Positions 26,112 to 36,916 of a DNA stretch of 64,000 nt are shown here, piece after piece. Both the position numbers and the translations under genes were made by a program. The stretch is from Sphingobacterium cavernae (GTDB lineage: Bacteria > Bacteroidota > Bacteroidia > Sphingobacteriales > Sphingobacteriaceae), in contig NZ_VIQM01000076.1 of the NCBI RefSeq assembly GCF_008520265.1, positions 1-64,000 on the forward strand. Reading direction: 5' to 3'. Within the stretch, counting starts at the first letter, position 1, and every line of letters begins with the position of its first letter. The notes below the pieces were generated by a model. It saw only the letters and a program-made list of their open reading frames with translations. It was not told the DNA's origin and did no database searches.

Positions 26112-29045
26112 ATGACAAAAAAATCAATATTATTTTTTGCGTGTCAACTTGCTTGGTTAACACCATTTGCTCAAGAAAGTCCAAAACCACTCACTTGGCA
26201 AGATATCCCGACCTGGGAATACGTACGATTAAATGGTGCTTCTCCTTCACCTGATGGCAAGTGGCTGGCTTATGTATCAGGACCGACACAAGGAGACCTG
26301 ACTTTGACATTGAAAAGCACAGCGGATACGACGAAGTTTGATTACAAAATTGGTGGCGCTACCTCTCCAATTTTTTTCAATAATAATGCGCAATATTTCA
26401 GCTTCTTTGAGAATCCAAAATATACAGAGATTAAGGCAAATGAAAAATCGCGTAGACCTTCAAGTAAGAAATTGAAAATTGTGGCATTAAAAGATACCGC
26501 ATCAGTGACTTTTGATAAAGTACAGAGTCTCAGTTTTTCGAATGAAGACAGCAAATGGGTAGCCATTCGTTTTGAAGGACAAGGTGGCGCACCAGCTTCA
26601 CCAATGGCTCCACGTCCTGAAGGTGCAGTAAAAGGTTCGGACTTATTGTTATACAATTTAGTCAACAAAAAGAAATATAATTTAGGTAATGTGAGCGAAT
26701 ACAGTTTCAACAAATCGGGACAGTATTTAGCATATATAATCGATGCCAACGGCAAAAATGGAAACGGAATCTTCCTGATGGATTTAAATACAGGAATAGT
26801 CAATGCGCTGCATAATGACGATGCTAACTTTTCAAAATTAGCGTGGAACAAAGAAGGTACAGCTTTTGCATTATTAAAATCCAAATCTGACAAAAAGTAC
26901 AAGTCTCCCGTTTACACTTTATTAGGTGTTAAAAACTTAAAAGCACATAATGCAGATGTATTTACTTATAGCGGATTGGATGAAAATCAAATTACAGCGG
27001 GGTATGGCATTAGCGAGAACTCATCGGCGTATTGGAGTAAAGATTTAAAAACGATATTCTTTGGCGTAGCCAAATTAGAAAAAGCGGAAGACCCAAAATC
27101 TACTGAAAAGAAGATCGACAATATCGCAAAAGCGGATGCTAAAAAAGCAGCAGAAAAAGATTCTATAGCTGCCAAAAAAGATACAACGCAGATTGCTGCA
27201 AATACAAAACAAAATTCTGCGCCTAAAAAGCCCGAAGTCAATAAAAAAGACTTAGAAAAACCAGATATGATCATCTGGAATTGGCAAGATGTACGCTTGC
27301 AATCTGCACAAAAAATGCGTCTGCAATCAGATAAAAATTATACAACAATGAGCGCTTGGGACGTAGACGAAAACAAATTCGTCTCTCTAGCTGATAGCGC
27401 CATCAAATCAATCGCACTTTCTCCAAATCAATTGGTAGGCTATGGATTTGATTACAAACCATACGAATTCGAAGCAAATTTGAATGGACAAACTTTTGGC
27501 GACTTGTACATTGTAGATATCAAAACAGGGAAAAAACAGTTAGCCTTCAAAAAAATGTATTTGAATGCGATGCGTGCTGTACAATTCTCTCCACTGTCTG
27601 ATTACTTGTTATTCTATAATGATGGCAATTACCATACATTGAATACGAAAACGTTAGCTGTAACTAACATTACAGAAAATATCAATAGTTCTTTTGTAGA
27701 TATATTGGCTGATCACAACGTGGATAAGCGTGGAATTGGTCCATTTGGATTTAGCGCAGACAACAAATTTGTATTGTTGAGAGACAATTTTGATGTTTGG
27801 AAAGTGTCGATCGATGGCAAATCTGCTATTCAATTGACAGATAATTGGAAGAACCAAAAGCTATTGACTACAAATCTCAATTATATCTATACTGACGATG
27901 ATTTCATTGATCTAAAAAAAGACCAGTATTTCAATTTGTACAATCACGCCACTAAACAAAAAGGTGTGGCTTTATTACCTGCGAATGGTAAGAGATTGGA
28001 AATTTTGAAATTGGATGACATCAACTTTGGAGGCATTCGTAAACCAAAAAACAGCTCAAACTTATTCTACACAATCGAAAAATCGAATGTTGCTCCTGAT
28101 ATTTTTGTGTCAACAGATAAAAATTTAGCGCAAGAAAAAGTTTTGACTAATAACACGATTGATAAGCAAAAAGATGTACTATCTGCTGGATCGAAGCTCA
28201 TTTCCTATGTTTCGGCACATGGCGATACGTTAGAGGCAACATTGTATTTGCCTGCTAACTATGTAGAAGGTCAATCTTATCCGACGATTACCTATATCTA
28301 CGAGCGTCTGACAGAAGAGAAAAATAACTATTCGCAACCAGCTTATCCAGGTGGTGGTTTTAATCGTGCGATGTATACCAATAATGGTTATGCGGTATTG
28401 ATGCCAGATATTAAATACAAATTGAATGATCCGGGTATGTCGGCAGTAGCATGTGTCGTTCCGGCTGTAAAGGCTGCAATTGCATCTGGGATTGTAGATG
28501 AGAAAAATGTAGCAATCCACGGTCACTCATGGGGTGGATACCAAACATCATTCCTTATCACACAAACTGATATATTCAAAGCTGCAGTTGCGGGCGCACC
28601 ATTGACCAATATGATTTCAATGTATTCTTTAATTTATTGGAATACAGGCTCATCAAATCAGAGTATCTTTGAATCTAGCCAAGGTCGTCTGACAACAGGC
28701 TATTGGGACAATTGGGATGCTTATGTACGTAATTCGCCTATATACCATATCGAAAAAGTGAATACGCCATTAATCATCATGCACAATGACAAAGATGGAG
28801 CTGTAGATTACACACAAGGCGTGGAATATTACAACAGTTTGCGTCGTCTCAACAAACCAGTGGTTATGCTAACTTACAATGGCGAAAATCATGGTCTAGT
28901 GAAAGAGGTTAACCGAAAAGATTATGCAGTACGCATGATGGAATATTTTGATTATTACCTTAAAGGCAAACCAGCACCGGATTGGTGGGCAAAAGGAATT
29001 GATTTTATTGATTTACCTAAACACTTAGAAGATCGCGCATTTTAA
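26112..29045 (+). CDS. S9-family prolyl oligopeptidase-like serine peptidase
   Basis: A 977-residue exported peptidase: a signal peptide (about 1-20, ending TPFAQ), an N-terminal WD40/beta-propeller-like region (about 40-680) and a C-terminal alpha/beta hydrolase domain. The catalytic triad is Ser806 in GHSWGGYQ, Asp895 in DKDGAVDYTQ and His927 in ENHG. A lysine-, alanine- and aspartate-rich insertion (about residues 325-385, e.g. KKAAEKDSIAAKKD) interrupts the propeller and is probably a flexible loop. The enzyme would trim peptides in the periplasm or at the outer membrane. It is a stand-alone gene with a following terminator. Confidence 0.9.
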   Translation: MTKKSILFFACQLAWLTPFAQESPKPLTWQDIPTWEYVRLNGASPSPDGKWLAYVSGPTQGDLTLTLKSTADTTKFDYKIGGATSPIFFNNNAQYFSFFENPKYTEIKANEKSRRPSSKKLKIVALKDTASVTFDKVQSLSFSNEDSKWVAIRFEGQGGAPASPMAPRPEGAVKGSDLLLYNLVNKKKYNLGNVSEYSFNKSGQYLAYIIDANGKNGNGIFLMDLNTGIVNALHNDDANFSKLAWNKEGTAFALLKSKSDKKYKSPVYTLLGVKNLKAHNADVFTYSGLDENQITAGYGISENSSAYWSKDLKTIFFGVAKLEKAEDPKSTEKKIDNIAKADAKKAAEKDSIAAKKDTTQIAANTKQNSAPKKPEVNKKDLEKPDMIIWNWQDVRLQSAQKMRLQSDKNYTTMSAWDVDENKFVSLADSAIKSIALSPNQLVGYGFDYKPYEFEANLNGQTFGDLYIVDIKTGKKQLAFKKMYLNAMRAVQFSPLSDYLLFYNDGNYHTLNTKTLAVTNITENINSSFVDILADHNVDKRGIGPFGFSADNKFVLLRDNFDVWKVSIDGKSAIQLTDNWKNQKLLTTNLNYIYTDDDFIDLKKDQYFNLYNHATKQKGVALLPANGKRLEILKLDDINFGGIRKPKNSSNLFYTIEKSNVAPDIFVSTDKNLAQEKVLTNNTIDKQKDVLSAGSKLISYVSAHGDTLEATLYLPANYVEGQSYPTITYIYERLTEEKNNYSQPAYPGGGFNRAMYTNNGYAVLMPDIKYKLNDPGMSAVACVVPAVKAAIASGIVDEKNVAIHGHSWGGYQTSFLITQTDIFKAAVAGAPLTNMISMYSLIYWNTGSSNQSIFESSQGRLTTGYWDNWDAYVRNSPIYHIEKVNTPLIIMHNDKDGAVDYTQGVEYYNSLRRLNKPVVMLTYNGENHGLVKEVNRKDYAVRMMEYFDYYLKGKPAPDWWAKGIDFIDLPKHLEDRAF

Positions 29046-29085
29046 AATTAAAAGCTAGTCAACTGACTAGCTTTTAATTTTTTAG
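29046..29085 (+). terminator. intrinsic terminator of the S9 peptidase gene
   Basis: AATTAAAAGCTAGTCA pairs with TGACTAGCTTTTAATT (29046-29078), followed by TTTT. Confidence 0.85.
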
Positions 29086-29226
29086 TATATTAGATATTGA
29101 AAAACAAAAAGAACATTTACCATAACATGGATTTAATTTTGGCTTTTCCGCATTAAATAGTAAACATTTCAACTATTTTTATGTTATTATTTCAGTGTTA
29201 ACATTATTAAGTAGATAAACTCAGGT

Positions 29227-32200
29227 TTGAATAGATTTACCCGTGTCGCTGTTCGTATTTTCCTTTGGATAATAGGTTCAATAATAGCCCTATTGCTCTT
29301 GGTCGTATTTTTAATACGCCTGCCTGCTGTACAAAATTATATAGCAGGAAAAGTATCAACCTACCTAGAAAACAAAATTGGAACTCCAGTAAATATTGGC
29401 TACGTGAATATAACTTTCCCGAAAATGTTGGTATTGGAGAATGTGTATTTCGAAGATCAATCGCGCGATACCTTGATCGCTGGCGAAAAGATCAAAGTGG
29501 ACATCGATATGTTTAAGATTTTCAAAAACACAATCGAAGTTCAAGAAATACAACTAGCTGGTATTACTTCTAAAATAAAGCGTACTGCCCCTGATGGGAA
29601 TTTTAATTTTGATTATATCGTAAGAGCTTTTGCTTCGGAAGAAGAAAGTACGCCTACAGCTACAGATACGACTTCCGCATTGATCTTTAAATTAGACAAA
29701 GTTGGTTTAGAGCGCATTCATTTTGTGTACAATGATGATATGATTGGTACTTCAGCCGATATACGATTGAATAAATTGGATACGCGGGTGAAAACTTTTG
29801 ATTTGGCAAACAACATGACTTTTGATTTGCCAAATATTAATATTGATGGTTTGTCGGCTATTGTTAAGCAATGGGCGCCAGCAACCGAAAGCAAAGAAGT
29901 AAAAGCGGAAGATTTTGGTATTACAGATGCGTCTGTTAACGAAACGTCTCTCCTACCAAATCTAGGAACAGAAACCATCACATTGAAAAACATTTTTGTC
30001 AAATATGACGATGCATCTTCTGCGATGAAAACACAATTTGACATTAAAAACCTTTCTGCGAATGTTGACCAAATTGATTTAAACAAAGAAATAGTCAATC
30101 TCAAAGAAGTTATTTTAAATCAATCTGATTCGTATGTTGTCTTTGATAAATTTACTAAAGTCAAAGAAACGGCAGACACAGCTTCTGCTCCTGTTAATTG
30201 GATAGTATCAGTAGATAAAATTGCTGTAGACAAAACGAATTTCTTATTCCGTGACGACAATCAAGCGCGAATGAAGGGCTTTGATTATAGCAATATAGGG
30301 ATTAAAGATCTCGCAGGAGCAATTAAAGGTATTTACTACTCCAATGATTCCATTTCAGGTTCTGTTCAAAATTTAACAGCAAAAGATCATTCCGGCTTGT
30401 ATTTAAAACAAATGAAAGGTGATTTTGTGTACGGAAACACTGGCGCAGTTATTGAGAATCTGCTAGTTCAAACCCCTAAAACAATCATTCAGGATTATAT
30501 CAAAGTTTCCTATCCTTCGTTGGACGCTGTATCTAAATATCCACACCTTGTCACAATTGATGCGCGCATCAAAAAAACGCAAATCGATATGACGGATATC
30601 AAATTCTTTGCGCCAGATCTAGAGCAAATGGATGTGATGAAACCATTGATGACACGTAAATTCTACATTGATGGTCGTGTGGTAGGACGTTTAGATGATT
30701 TAACTATCCCAAATTTGGAATTCAAAACTTTAGATAAAACACACATCATTGCGTCAGCTAAGATCAAAGGTTTGCCAAATACAGATAAGCTTAACATCGA
30801 TTTAAATCTTAAAAAATTAACTACAGGCAAAGCAGATTTGGATCGATTAGTGGCAAAATCCTTGTTGCCAAAAGATATGACGATTGAATATCCAAATTCA
30901 ATATCATTGACAGGTACATTTAAAGGTGGAATGAGTGGATTTGACGCCAATATGAAACTTGTCACTGATAAAGGGAATGCCGCTGTGAATGGTTATCTCA
31001 ATATGGCTGGACGAGACACCACATACGATGCACAAGTTTCTATTGATAATTTCAATTTAGGTCATCTTTTAAAACAAGATTCTGTATTGGGTATTATCTC
31101 CGCTGATGCACAAGTAAAAGGTAAAGGATTAAATCCCAAAACCATGGCTGCTGACGTCAAAGGTACCATCAATCGTTTTGATGCGATGGGTTATGCTTAT
31201 CATGACATCAATTTGGACTTGATGGCGCAAAGTGGCGATATTGCTGGCTCTATAAACAGTACCGATCCGAATATTCGTTTTCAAGCCAATCTTGCAGCCG
31301 ATATGCGGGATACATATCCTAAGGTAAAGATGAATATGATGATCGACTCCGTCAATTTGCAAAATCTAAAATTGATGGATCAAAATTTCCGTTATCACGG
31401 TAAAATCGACGCCGACTTTGAAACTGCAGATTTAAATTATTTGAATGGAAGACTTCATGTTTCTCAGTCTTCTATTGCATACAATGAAGAACGTTATGCC
31501 TTAGATACCATCTCCTTGATTGCACGAGCAGATACTTCGCGCAATATGTTGATGTTACGCTCAGAATTTTTACGTGCCCATTTAGTCGGAAAATATAAAC
31601 TGACTGAACTGGGAGCATCCATGCAAGACGTTGTAAGAGTTTATTATAACCCGAATAATGAGCCACCAAAAGAATTGAAATACGATGCACAGAATTTTGA
31701 GTTTTCTGCTACTTTAAATTATTCTCGATTCTTAAAAGATTTCTTCCCTGACATTCAGAAAATGAGTGATATCACCTTGGATGGTACATTCAACAGTCAG
31801 CAAAAAAGCATAATGGCAAAACTCTTGGCGCCTAGTATTATTTACGGCGGTATTGAGGTTGATCGTTTGGGTATGGATTTTATCACGGTCGATAGTACAT
31901 TGTATTATTCTGCGCTAATTGACAAGATAAAAGTCAATCAAATTGAGCTGAAAAACACCACTTTAAGTGGACAAGCCGTTGAAAATAATTTAGATTTTGG
32001 GCTTTGGATAAAAGATAAGCAAGATAAAGATCGTTACCATTTGGGTGCACGAATGGCCGTAGATCAAGGAAATTACCTATTGAGTCTGTTGGAAGACGGC
32101 TTAATGTTGAATTACGATACATGGCAAACTTCTCCAAGCAATCAGTTGAGCTTTGGAAAAGATGGAATTCGAGCACATGAATTTGTGTTGAATAATAATG

Positions 32201-34512
32201 GTCAAGAGCTGCGTATACAATCCCAAGATTCTACATTGAATGCACCAATTGATGTGACTTTTAACAATTTCCGTATTGAGACCTTGACAGAAATTTTAGA
32301 GTCAGATACGTGGAATGTTGGCGGTGGAATCAACGGTGCGGCGACAATTTCTCGTCTGGATGCAAAACCTGTTTTCGTATCGGATTTGGAAATCAACAAA
32401 TTCTATTTTGGACAAGATACTGTTGGAAATATTTTAGTGAATGTACACAACCAACAAGAAAACACTTTCTCGGCGGATGTTCGTATCACAGATAATGGCA
32501 ATGATGTGCAATTATTGGGTGAATACATTGCTCCTCCTAATGGCACTCCGACATTCAATGCAAAATTGAATTTAGCTCCACTAAAAATGAAAACTATCCA
32601 AGCATTTAGCATGGGTTATCTAAAAAATAGTGAAGGCGATTTAACTGGTATGCTGGACATTTCCGGTAATTTGGATGCACCAAAAATCAATGGTGATCTA
32701 ACATTCAATAAAGCCAGACTAAATGTTGCGATGCTAAACGCTGACTTTTTGATGGACAATCATAAGATCAGTTTCACGAATCAAGGTCTTCAATTTAGAC
32801 AATTCTTGTTGAAAGATGGAAAAGGAAACGAAGCCAAATTGAATGGTACGATACTCACTAAAAACTATACAGACTTCGATTTCAATTTGAATTTGACAAC
32901 GAATAATTTCGCTGTCGTAAATTCTACGCGTGAAGACAACGATTTGTTTTACGGCAAACTGTATGCGACATCAAACATCCGTATTCGTGGAAATATTGAC
33001 AAGCCAGTAATCGACGGAAATGTGTCTGCCAACGAAAACACAGATTTTGTTTTCATTGTGCCAAATGAAAACCCTGGTATCGCCGAGCGAGATGGCGTTG
33101 TGAAATTCGTAGATAAAAGTGATACAGTGCGCAATAATGTATTCGCGAAGTTAGATTCGATGACTACCGCAACACGTCTTACAGGTATGGATTTATCCCT
33201 CAACCTAAGTACAGATCGAGATGCCAAATTCAAAATAATTATCGATGAAGGCTCGCAAGACGCCTTGAATATTCAAGGTCTTGCGGAATTGACTACTACA
33301 ATTGACGCCAGCGAAAAAATCACCATGTCCGGGACTTTCACTGTTGAAGACGGAAATTACTCTTTCAGTTTTGGTCCGATTAAAAAAGAATTTGATTTCC
33401 AAAAAGGAAGTACAATTACATGGAATGGAGATCCGCTAGATGCTAGACTAGATATTACAGCCTTGTACAAAGGTCGCTTCCCTACGCTAGATTTGGTAGC
33501 CAACCAAATTGGAACAGAAAGTGGTAACTTGTACAAACAACGTATTCCTTTTGATGTAAAATTGATTTTGACTGGCGAATTATTCAAGCCACAGATCGCA
33601 TTTGACATTGATCTTGACGAGAATAACGCGATAGTTTCGCAAGATGTCGTATCAAAAGTTAATAATGCTTTGGTTGCATTGCGTGATGATCCAGCAGAAT
33701 TGAATAAACAGGTATTCTCGTTAATCATCATGGGAAGATTTATGTCAGCAAATCCATTCGAAAGTTTGTCTGGTGGTGGCGGTGTGGAAGGCATCGCGCG
33801 TAGCTCAGTAAGTTCGTTCTTGACTGGTCAATTGAATAATTTGGCTTCCAACTTGATACAGGGAGTTGAGCTAGACTTCAATTTGCAATCCGAACAAGAT
33901 TACCTTTCTGGATCTGCACAAAATAGAACGGATTTGAACATCGGCGTTTCCAAAATGCTATTTGATGACCGCTTAAAAATTACGATTGGCTCGAACTTCG
34001 AAGTCGAAGGAAAAACCCGTCCAGGCGAGAAACCGAATAATATTGCAGGTGATATTTCTTTGGATTATCAATTATCAAAAGATGGTCGATACTTCGCCCG
34101 AGTCTACCGTAAAAACCAGTATCAAGCCACTTTGCAAGGACAATTCGTGGAAACAGGTATTGGTTTCATTATCAACATGAGCTACAATCAATTCAAGGAA
34201 CTATTTATGAATGAAAAAGCTTTGGCAGCCTATGCAGACCCTAATAATAGCAGTTTCCGCAGAAGATTTAATGTAGAACGAATGGAAATCGATTCAGCTT
34301 ATCGTGATAGTGTACGTTTGGTCATTCGCGATAGCATGATGACACATAATCCAGCATATCGCAAACGTGTAGAAGAACAACAAAAGAAAGAAGAATTGAA
34401 TAGAATCCAACGTGATTCTACCGAAAATGAGAAAGATACGACAGACGTTAAGTCCATCAAAGACACAGCTATTCGCAACGAAGATGAGGAAAGGAGATCG
34501 AATGAAAAGTAA
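29227..34512 (+). CDS. tamB: TamB-like translocation and assembly module protein
   Basis: A 1761-residue protein with one N-terminal membrane segment (about residues 12-34) and a very long beta-rich body, ending in a DUF490/TamB C-terminal domain (from about 1370). It spans the periplasm from the inner membrane and works with the outer-membrane TamA-type protein encoded directly downstream (11-nt overlap). Homologues move phospholipids and help outer-membrane protein assembly. The start is TTG at 29227: a TAG lies in frame at 29212 and no ATG exists before the membrane segment, so TTG is the only start that keeps it. No signs of damage. The last 90 residues are charged and repetitive. Confidence 0.88.
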   Translation: MNRFTRVAVRIFLWIIGSIIALLLLVVFLIRLPAVQNYIAGKVSTYLENKIGTPVNIGYVNITFPKMLVLENVYFEDQSRDTLIAGEKIKVDIDMFKIFKNTIEVQEIQLAGITSKIKRTAPDGNFNFDYIVRAFASEEESTPTATDTTSALIFKLDKVGLERIHFVYNDDMIGTSADIRLNKLDTRVKTFDLANNMTFDLPNINIDGLSAIVKQWAPATESKEVKAEDFGITDASVNETSLLPNLGTETITLKNIFVKYDDASSAMKTQFDIKNLSANVDQIDLNKEIVNLKEVILNQSDSYVVFDKFTKVKETADTASAPVNWIVSVDKIAVDKTNFLFRDDNQARMKGFDYSNIGIKDLAGAIKGIYYSNDSISGSVQNLTAKDHSGLYLKQMKGDFVYGNTGAVIENLLVQTPKTIIQDYIKVSYPSLDAVSKYPHLVTIDARIKKTQIDMTDIKFFAPDLEQMDVMKPLMTRKFYIDGRVVGRLDDLTIPNLEFKTLDKTHIIASAKIKGLPNTDKLNIDLNLKKLTTGKADLDRLVAKSLLPKDMTIEYPNSISLTGTFKGGMSGFDANMKLVTDKGNAAVNGYLNMAGRDTTYDAQVSIDNFNLGHLLKQDSVLGIISADAQVKGKGLNPKTMAADVKGTINRFDAMGYAYHDINLDLMAQSGDIAGSINSTDPNIRFQANLAADMRDTYPKVKMNMMIDSVNLQNLKLMDQNFRYHGKIDADFETADLNYLNGRLHVSQSSIAYNEERYALDTISLIARADTSRNMLMLRSEFLRAHLVGKYKLTELGASMQDVVRVYYNPNNEPPKELKYDAQNFEFSATLNYSRFLKDFFPDIQKMSDITLDGTFNSQQKSIMAKLLAPSIIYGGIEVDRLGMDFITVDSTLYYSALIDKIKVNQIELKNTTLSGQAVENNLDFGLWIKDKQDKDRYHLGARMAVDQGNYLLSLLEDGLMLNYDTWQTSPSNQLSFGKDGIRAHEFVLNNNGQELRIQSQDSTLNAPIDVTFNNFRIETLTEILESDTWNVGGGINGAATISRLDAKPVFVSDLEINKFYFGQDTVGNILVNVHNQQENTFSADVRITDNGNDVQLLGEYIAPPNGTPTFNAKLNLAPLKMKTIQAFSMGYLKNSEGDLTGMLDISGNLDAPKINGDLTFNKARLNVAMLNADFLMDNHKISFTNQGLQFRQFLLKDGKGNEAKLNGTILTKNYTDFDFNLNLTTNNFAVVNSTREDNDLFYGKLYATSNIRIRGNIDKPVIDGNVSANENTDFVFIVPNENPGIAERDGVVKFVDKSDTVRNNVFAKLDSMTTATRLTGMDLSLNLSTDRDAKFKIIIDEGSQDALNIQGLAELTTTIDASEKITMSGTFTVEDGNYSFSFGPIKKEFDFQKGSTITWNGDPLDARLDITALYKGRFPTLDLVANQIGTESGNLYKQRIPFDVKLILTGELFKPQIAFDIDLDENNAIVSQDVVSKVNNALVALRDDPAELNKQVFSLIIMGRFMSANPFESLSGGGGVEGIARSSVSSFLTGQLNNLASNLIQGVELDFNLQSEQDYLSGSAQNRTDLNIGVSKMLFDDRLKITIGSNFEVEGKTRPGEKPNNIAGDISLDYQLSKDGRYFARVYRKNQYQATLQGQFVETGIGFIINMSYNQFKELFMNEKALAAYADPNNSSFRRRFNVERMEIDSAYRDSVRLVIRDSMMTHNPAYRKRVEEQQKKEELNRIQRDSTENEKDTTDVKSIKDTAIRNEDEERRSNEK

Positions 34513-36829
34513 AAGAATTGGCATTGCACTATTAAGCACATTGTGCTTGTATATGATTTCTTGTAGTACAACGAAACATCTTCCAGAAGGTGAGAAATTG
34601 TATGTAGAAGGTGATGTCAAGCTGGAAATGGACAGCAATGTAAATGCTGAACGCAAGCAACTCTTTGAAGAACATTTGGAAGGAATGCTGATGCCAAAGC
34701 CAAATAAAAAAGCTTTTGGCGCAAAATGGAAACTGATGATGTGGAATGCTGGTGGTGGTTATGACACGACGAATAATTTCTTCCAGCGTTGGTTGAAAAA
34801 ACGGGGTGAAGAGCCGGTGCTCCTAAGTGATGTTAATCGCGAATACAATGAGAATTTACTCCGAAACCGTATGGAAAATTTGGGTTTCTTCAATGCAACT
34901 GTTAGTTCAGATACGAGTATTGATGGAAAAACAGCCAAAGTTATCTACACAGGAATTCCGCGTAAAATCTATCGTATAGACACAGTAGTGTTTGAAATTG
35001 ATTCTGCAAGCAATATTGGAAAAGATATAGCGTCTACAAAGTCCGAATCCCTTCTTAAAAAGGGTTCAAACTACAATTTGGATGTAATTCTGAATGAGCG
35101 CGATCGTATTGACAATGATTTGAAAAATAAAGGATATTACTATTTTAATCCAGATAATATTTTGGTAGAAGTAGATAGTACCGAAGGCGATCATAAGGTA
35201 GATATGTTTCTAACTATTAAACCTGAAACTTCCGCTCAAGCAAAAAAACCACAAAAAATTGGCGATATTTTTATCTACCCCAATTATACATTGACCTCAC
35301 AAGGGTATAGCAGAAGACCAAATACGGAGTATATGGAGCTATTCAATGATAATTATTATATCATTGATAGACAGAATACATTCAGAAAAAAAGTATTAGC
35401 TAATCATATTTTCTTTCAAAAAGGTCAAGTTTACAATAGACACGATCACAATCTTACGATTAATCATTTGGTAAATCTTAATGCATTTAAATTCGTCAAG
35501 AATAGCTTTGAGCCAAATCCAGATTCAGCAAACACATTGGATGTATATTATCATTTGACGCCATTACCAAAGAAATCATTACGTTTTGAGTTGTTGGCAA
35601 AAACCGCTACGGTCTATAATGGTTCGGAGGCGAATGTAACCTGGACACTGCGTAATGCCTTCAAAGGTGCTGAAACCGTTTCTGTAAATGTATTTGGCGG
35701 GTATGAGACACAAACAGGTGGTAATGTTAACTTAAATTCTTCGTATTACCGCTATGGTGCTGAAATGGCTATTACTTGGCCGAGGCTTTTGTCACCTTAT
35801 AAATGGACGCCCGGTAGACGTTTTATTCCCAAAACTTATTTAAAATTTGGCTATGAGTTTTTGAATCGTCGTACGGCTTATACCTTAAATTCATCGAGTT
35901 TGAACTATGGTTATATGTGGAAAGAAAATGAGCAAAAACAACATGACTTAACTTTAGCAGAAATTATCTACGTACAACCTCGCAATATTTCCGAAGCCTA
36001 TCAAGCGCAAATGGATACCGTTCCTACGTTGCGCCGTATTGTAGAACCTCAATTTTCTTTCGGTCCAAATTATACGTATACCTTTACAAACACTATGGAG
36101 GAGTCTAGAACAAATACATTTTATTTCAAAGGTGGGATGAATTTGTCTGGAAATGTATTGGGGTTGATTCAGGGTGCAAGCTATAAAAATGACAATCAGA
36201 AAGAATTATTCGGAACCATATACAGTCAATTTGTGAAGATTGAAGCCGATGGTCGCCATTATTGGAAATTGGGTCAGCATGCACAATTGGCATCTCGCAT
36301 AATGTTAGGAATGAGTTATTCCTATGGTAATTCGCGTTCACTGCCCTACTTGAAGCAATTCTATTCGGGTGGACCGAATGGATTACGAGCATTTCGTGCT
36401 AGAGCTGTAGGACCTGGTTCTGCCCTTCCAGAAAATTTGGGTGAAGATAATTTCTTTGCGGATCAAACTGGTGATTACAAATTGGAACTAAATACCGAAT
36501 ACCGCAACCGTATAGTTGACTTCGGTGTTGGAATTCTGAATTGGGCTGCCTTTGTTGATGCTGGTAATGTCTGGTTGCAAAATAGAGATGACGGCAAGTT
36601 GGGCGGAAAATTATCGAAAGAATTTTTGTCTGAATTGGCAGTTGGCGCTGGTGCTGGTTTACGTTTTGATTTTACATTTTTAGTTCTTCGGACAGATTTA
36701 GCAATTCCAGTTCGCGTACCTTACTACCCAAAAAATGACCGTTGGGTCATCAAGGATATTGACTTCAAAAATTCACAGTGGAGGCGTGATAATTTGGTCT
36801 TCAACTTAGCAATAGGATATCCTTTCTAG
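34502..36829 (+). CDS. tamA: TamA/BamA-family outer-membrane protein
   Basis: A 775-residue outer-membrane protein. It starts at ATG 34502 inside the end of tamB (11-nt overlap), with a lipoprotein-type signal (SLCLYMISC-like, lipobox before Cys18 or so). POTRA-like repeats lie at about 60-370 and a 16-strand barrel from about 420 (Omp85 family), with a typical C-terminal aromatic ending (AIGYPF). The segment PNGLRAFRARAVGPG corresponds to the conserved (V/I)RGF-type barrel motif region. It pairs with TamB to form the TAM. Its stop codon lies within the terminator stem that follows. The gene symbol follows function; Bacteroidota names vary. Confidence 0.85.
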   Translation: MKSKRIGIALLSTLCLYMISCSTTKHLPEGEKLYVEGDVKLEMDSNVNAERKQLFEEHLEGMLMPKPNKKAFGAKWKLMMWNAGGGYDTTNNFFQRWLKKRGEEPVLLSDVNREYNENLLRNRMENLGFFNATVSSDTSIDGKTAKVIYTGIPRKIYRIDTVVFEIDSASNIGKDIASTKSESLLKKGSNYNLDVILNERDRIDNDLKNKGYYYFNPDNILVEVDSTEGDHKVDMFLTIKPETSAQAKKPQKIGDIFIYPNYTLTSQGYSRRPNTEYMELFNDNYYIIDRQNTFRKKVLANHIFFQKGQVYNRHDHNLTINHLVNLNAFKFVKNSFEPNPDSANTLDVYYHLTPLPKKSLRFELLAKTATVYNGSEANVTWTLRNAFKGAETVSVNVFGGYETQTGGNVNLNSSYYRYGAEMAITWPRLLSPYKWTPGRRFIPKTYLKFGYEFLNRRTAYTLNSSSLNYGYMWKENEQKQHDLTLAEIIYVQPRNISEAYQAQMDTVPTLRRIVEPQFSFGPNYTYTFTNTMEESRTNTFYFKGGMNLSGNVLGLIQGASYKNDNQKELFGTIYSQFVKIEADGRHYWKLGQHAQLASRIMLGMSYSYGNSRSLPYLKQFYSGGPNGLRAFRARAVGPGSALPENLGEDNFFADQTGDYKLELNTEYRNRIVDFGVGILNWAAFVDAGNVWLQNRDDGKLGGKLSKEFLSELAVGAGAGLRFDFTFLVLRTDLAIPVRVPYYPKNDRWVIKDIDFKNSQWRRDNLVFNLAIGYPF

Positions 36830-36850
36830 CCAGAAAGGATATTTTATTTT
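36817..36850 (+). terminator. intrinsic terminator overlapping the tamA stop codon
   Basis: ATATCCTTTCT (36817-36827) pairs with AGAAAGGATAT (36832-36842) around AGCC, then TTTATTTT. The TAG stop of tamA (36827-36829) is inside the hairpin. Confidence 0.85.
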
Positions 36851-36916
36851 AAGGCATTCTTCATTAAGTGATTGATATTAACTATATTTAATCAACACAA
36901 ATAATCCTCTTTAAAC

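Noticed and set aside
26342..26902. 186-codon ORF opposite the S9 peptidase
   Set aside because: Antisense shadow of a well-conserved gene with unusual composition.
33357..33794. 145-codon ORF opposite tamB
   Set aside because: Antisense shadow; no initiation context and no protein-like pattern.
34294..34656. 120-codon ORF opposite the tamB/tamA junction
   Set aside because: Antisense shadow made of low-complexity Phe/Ser; the overlapping real genes are clear.
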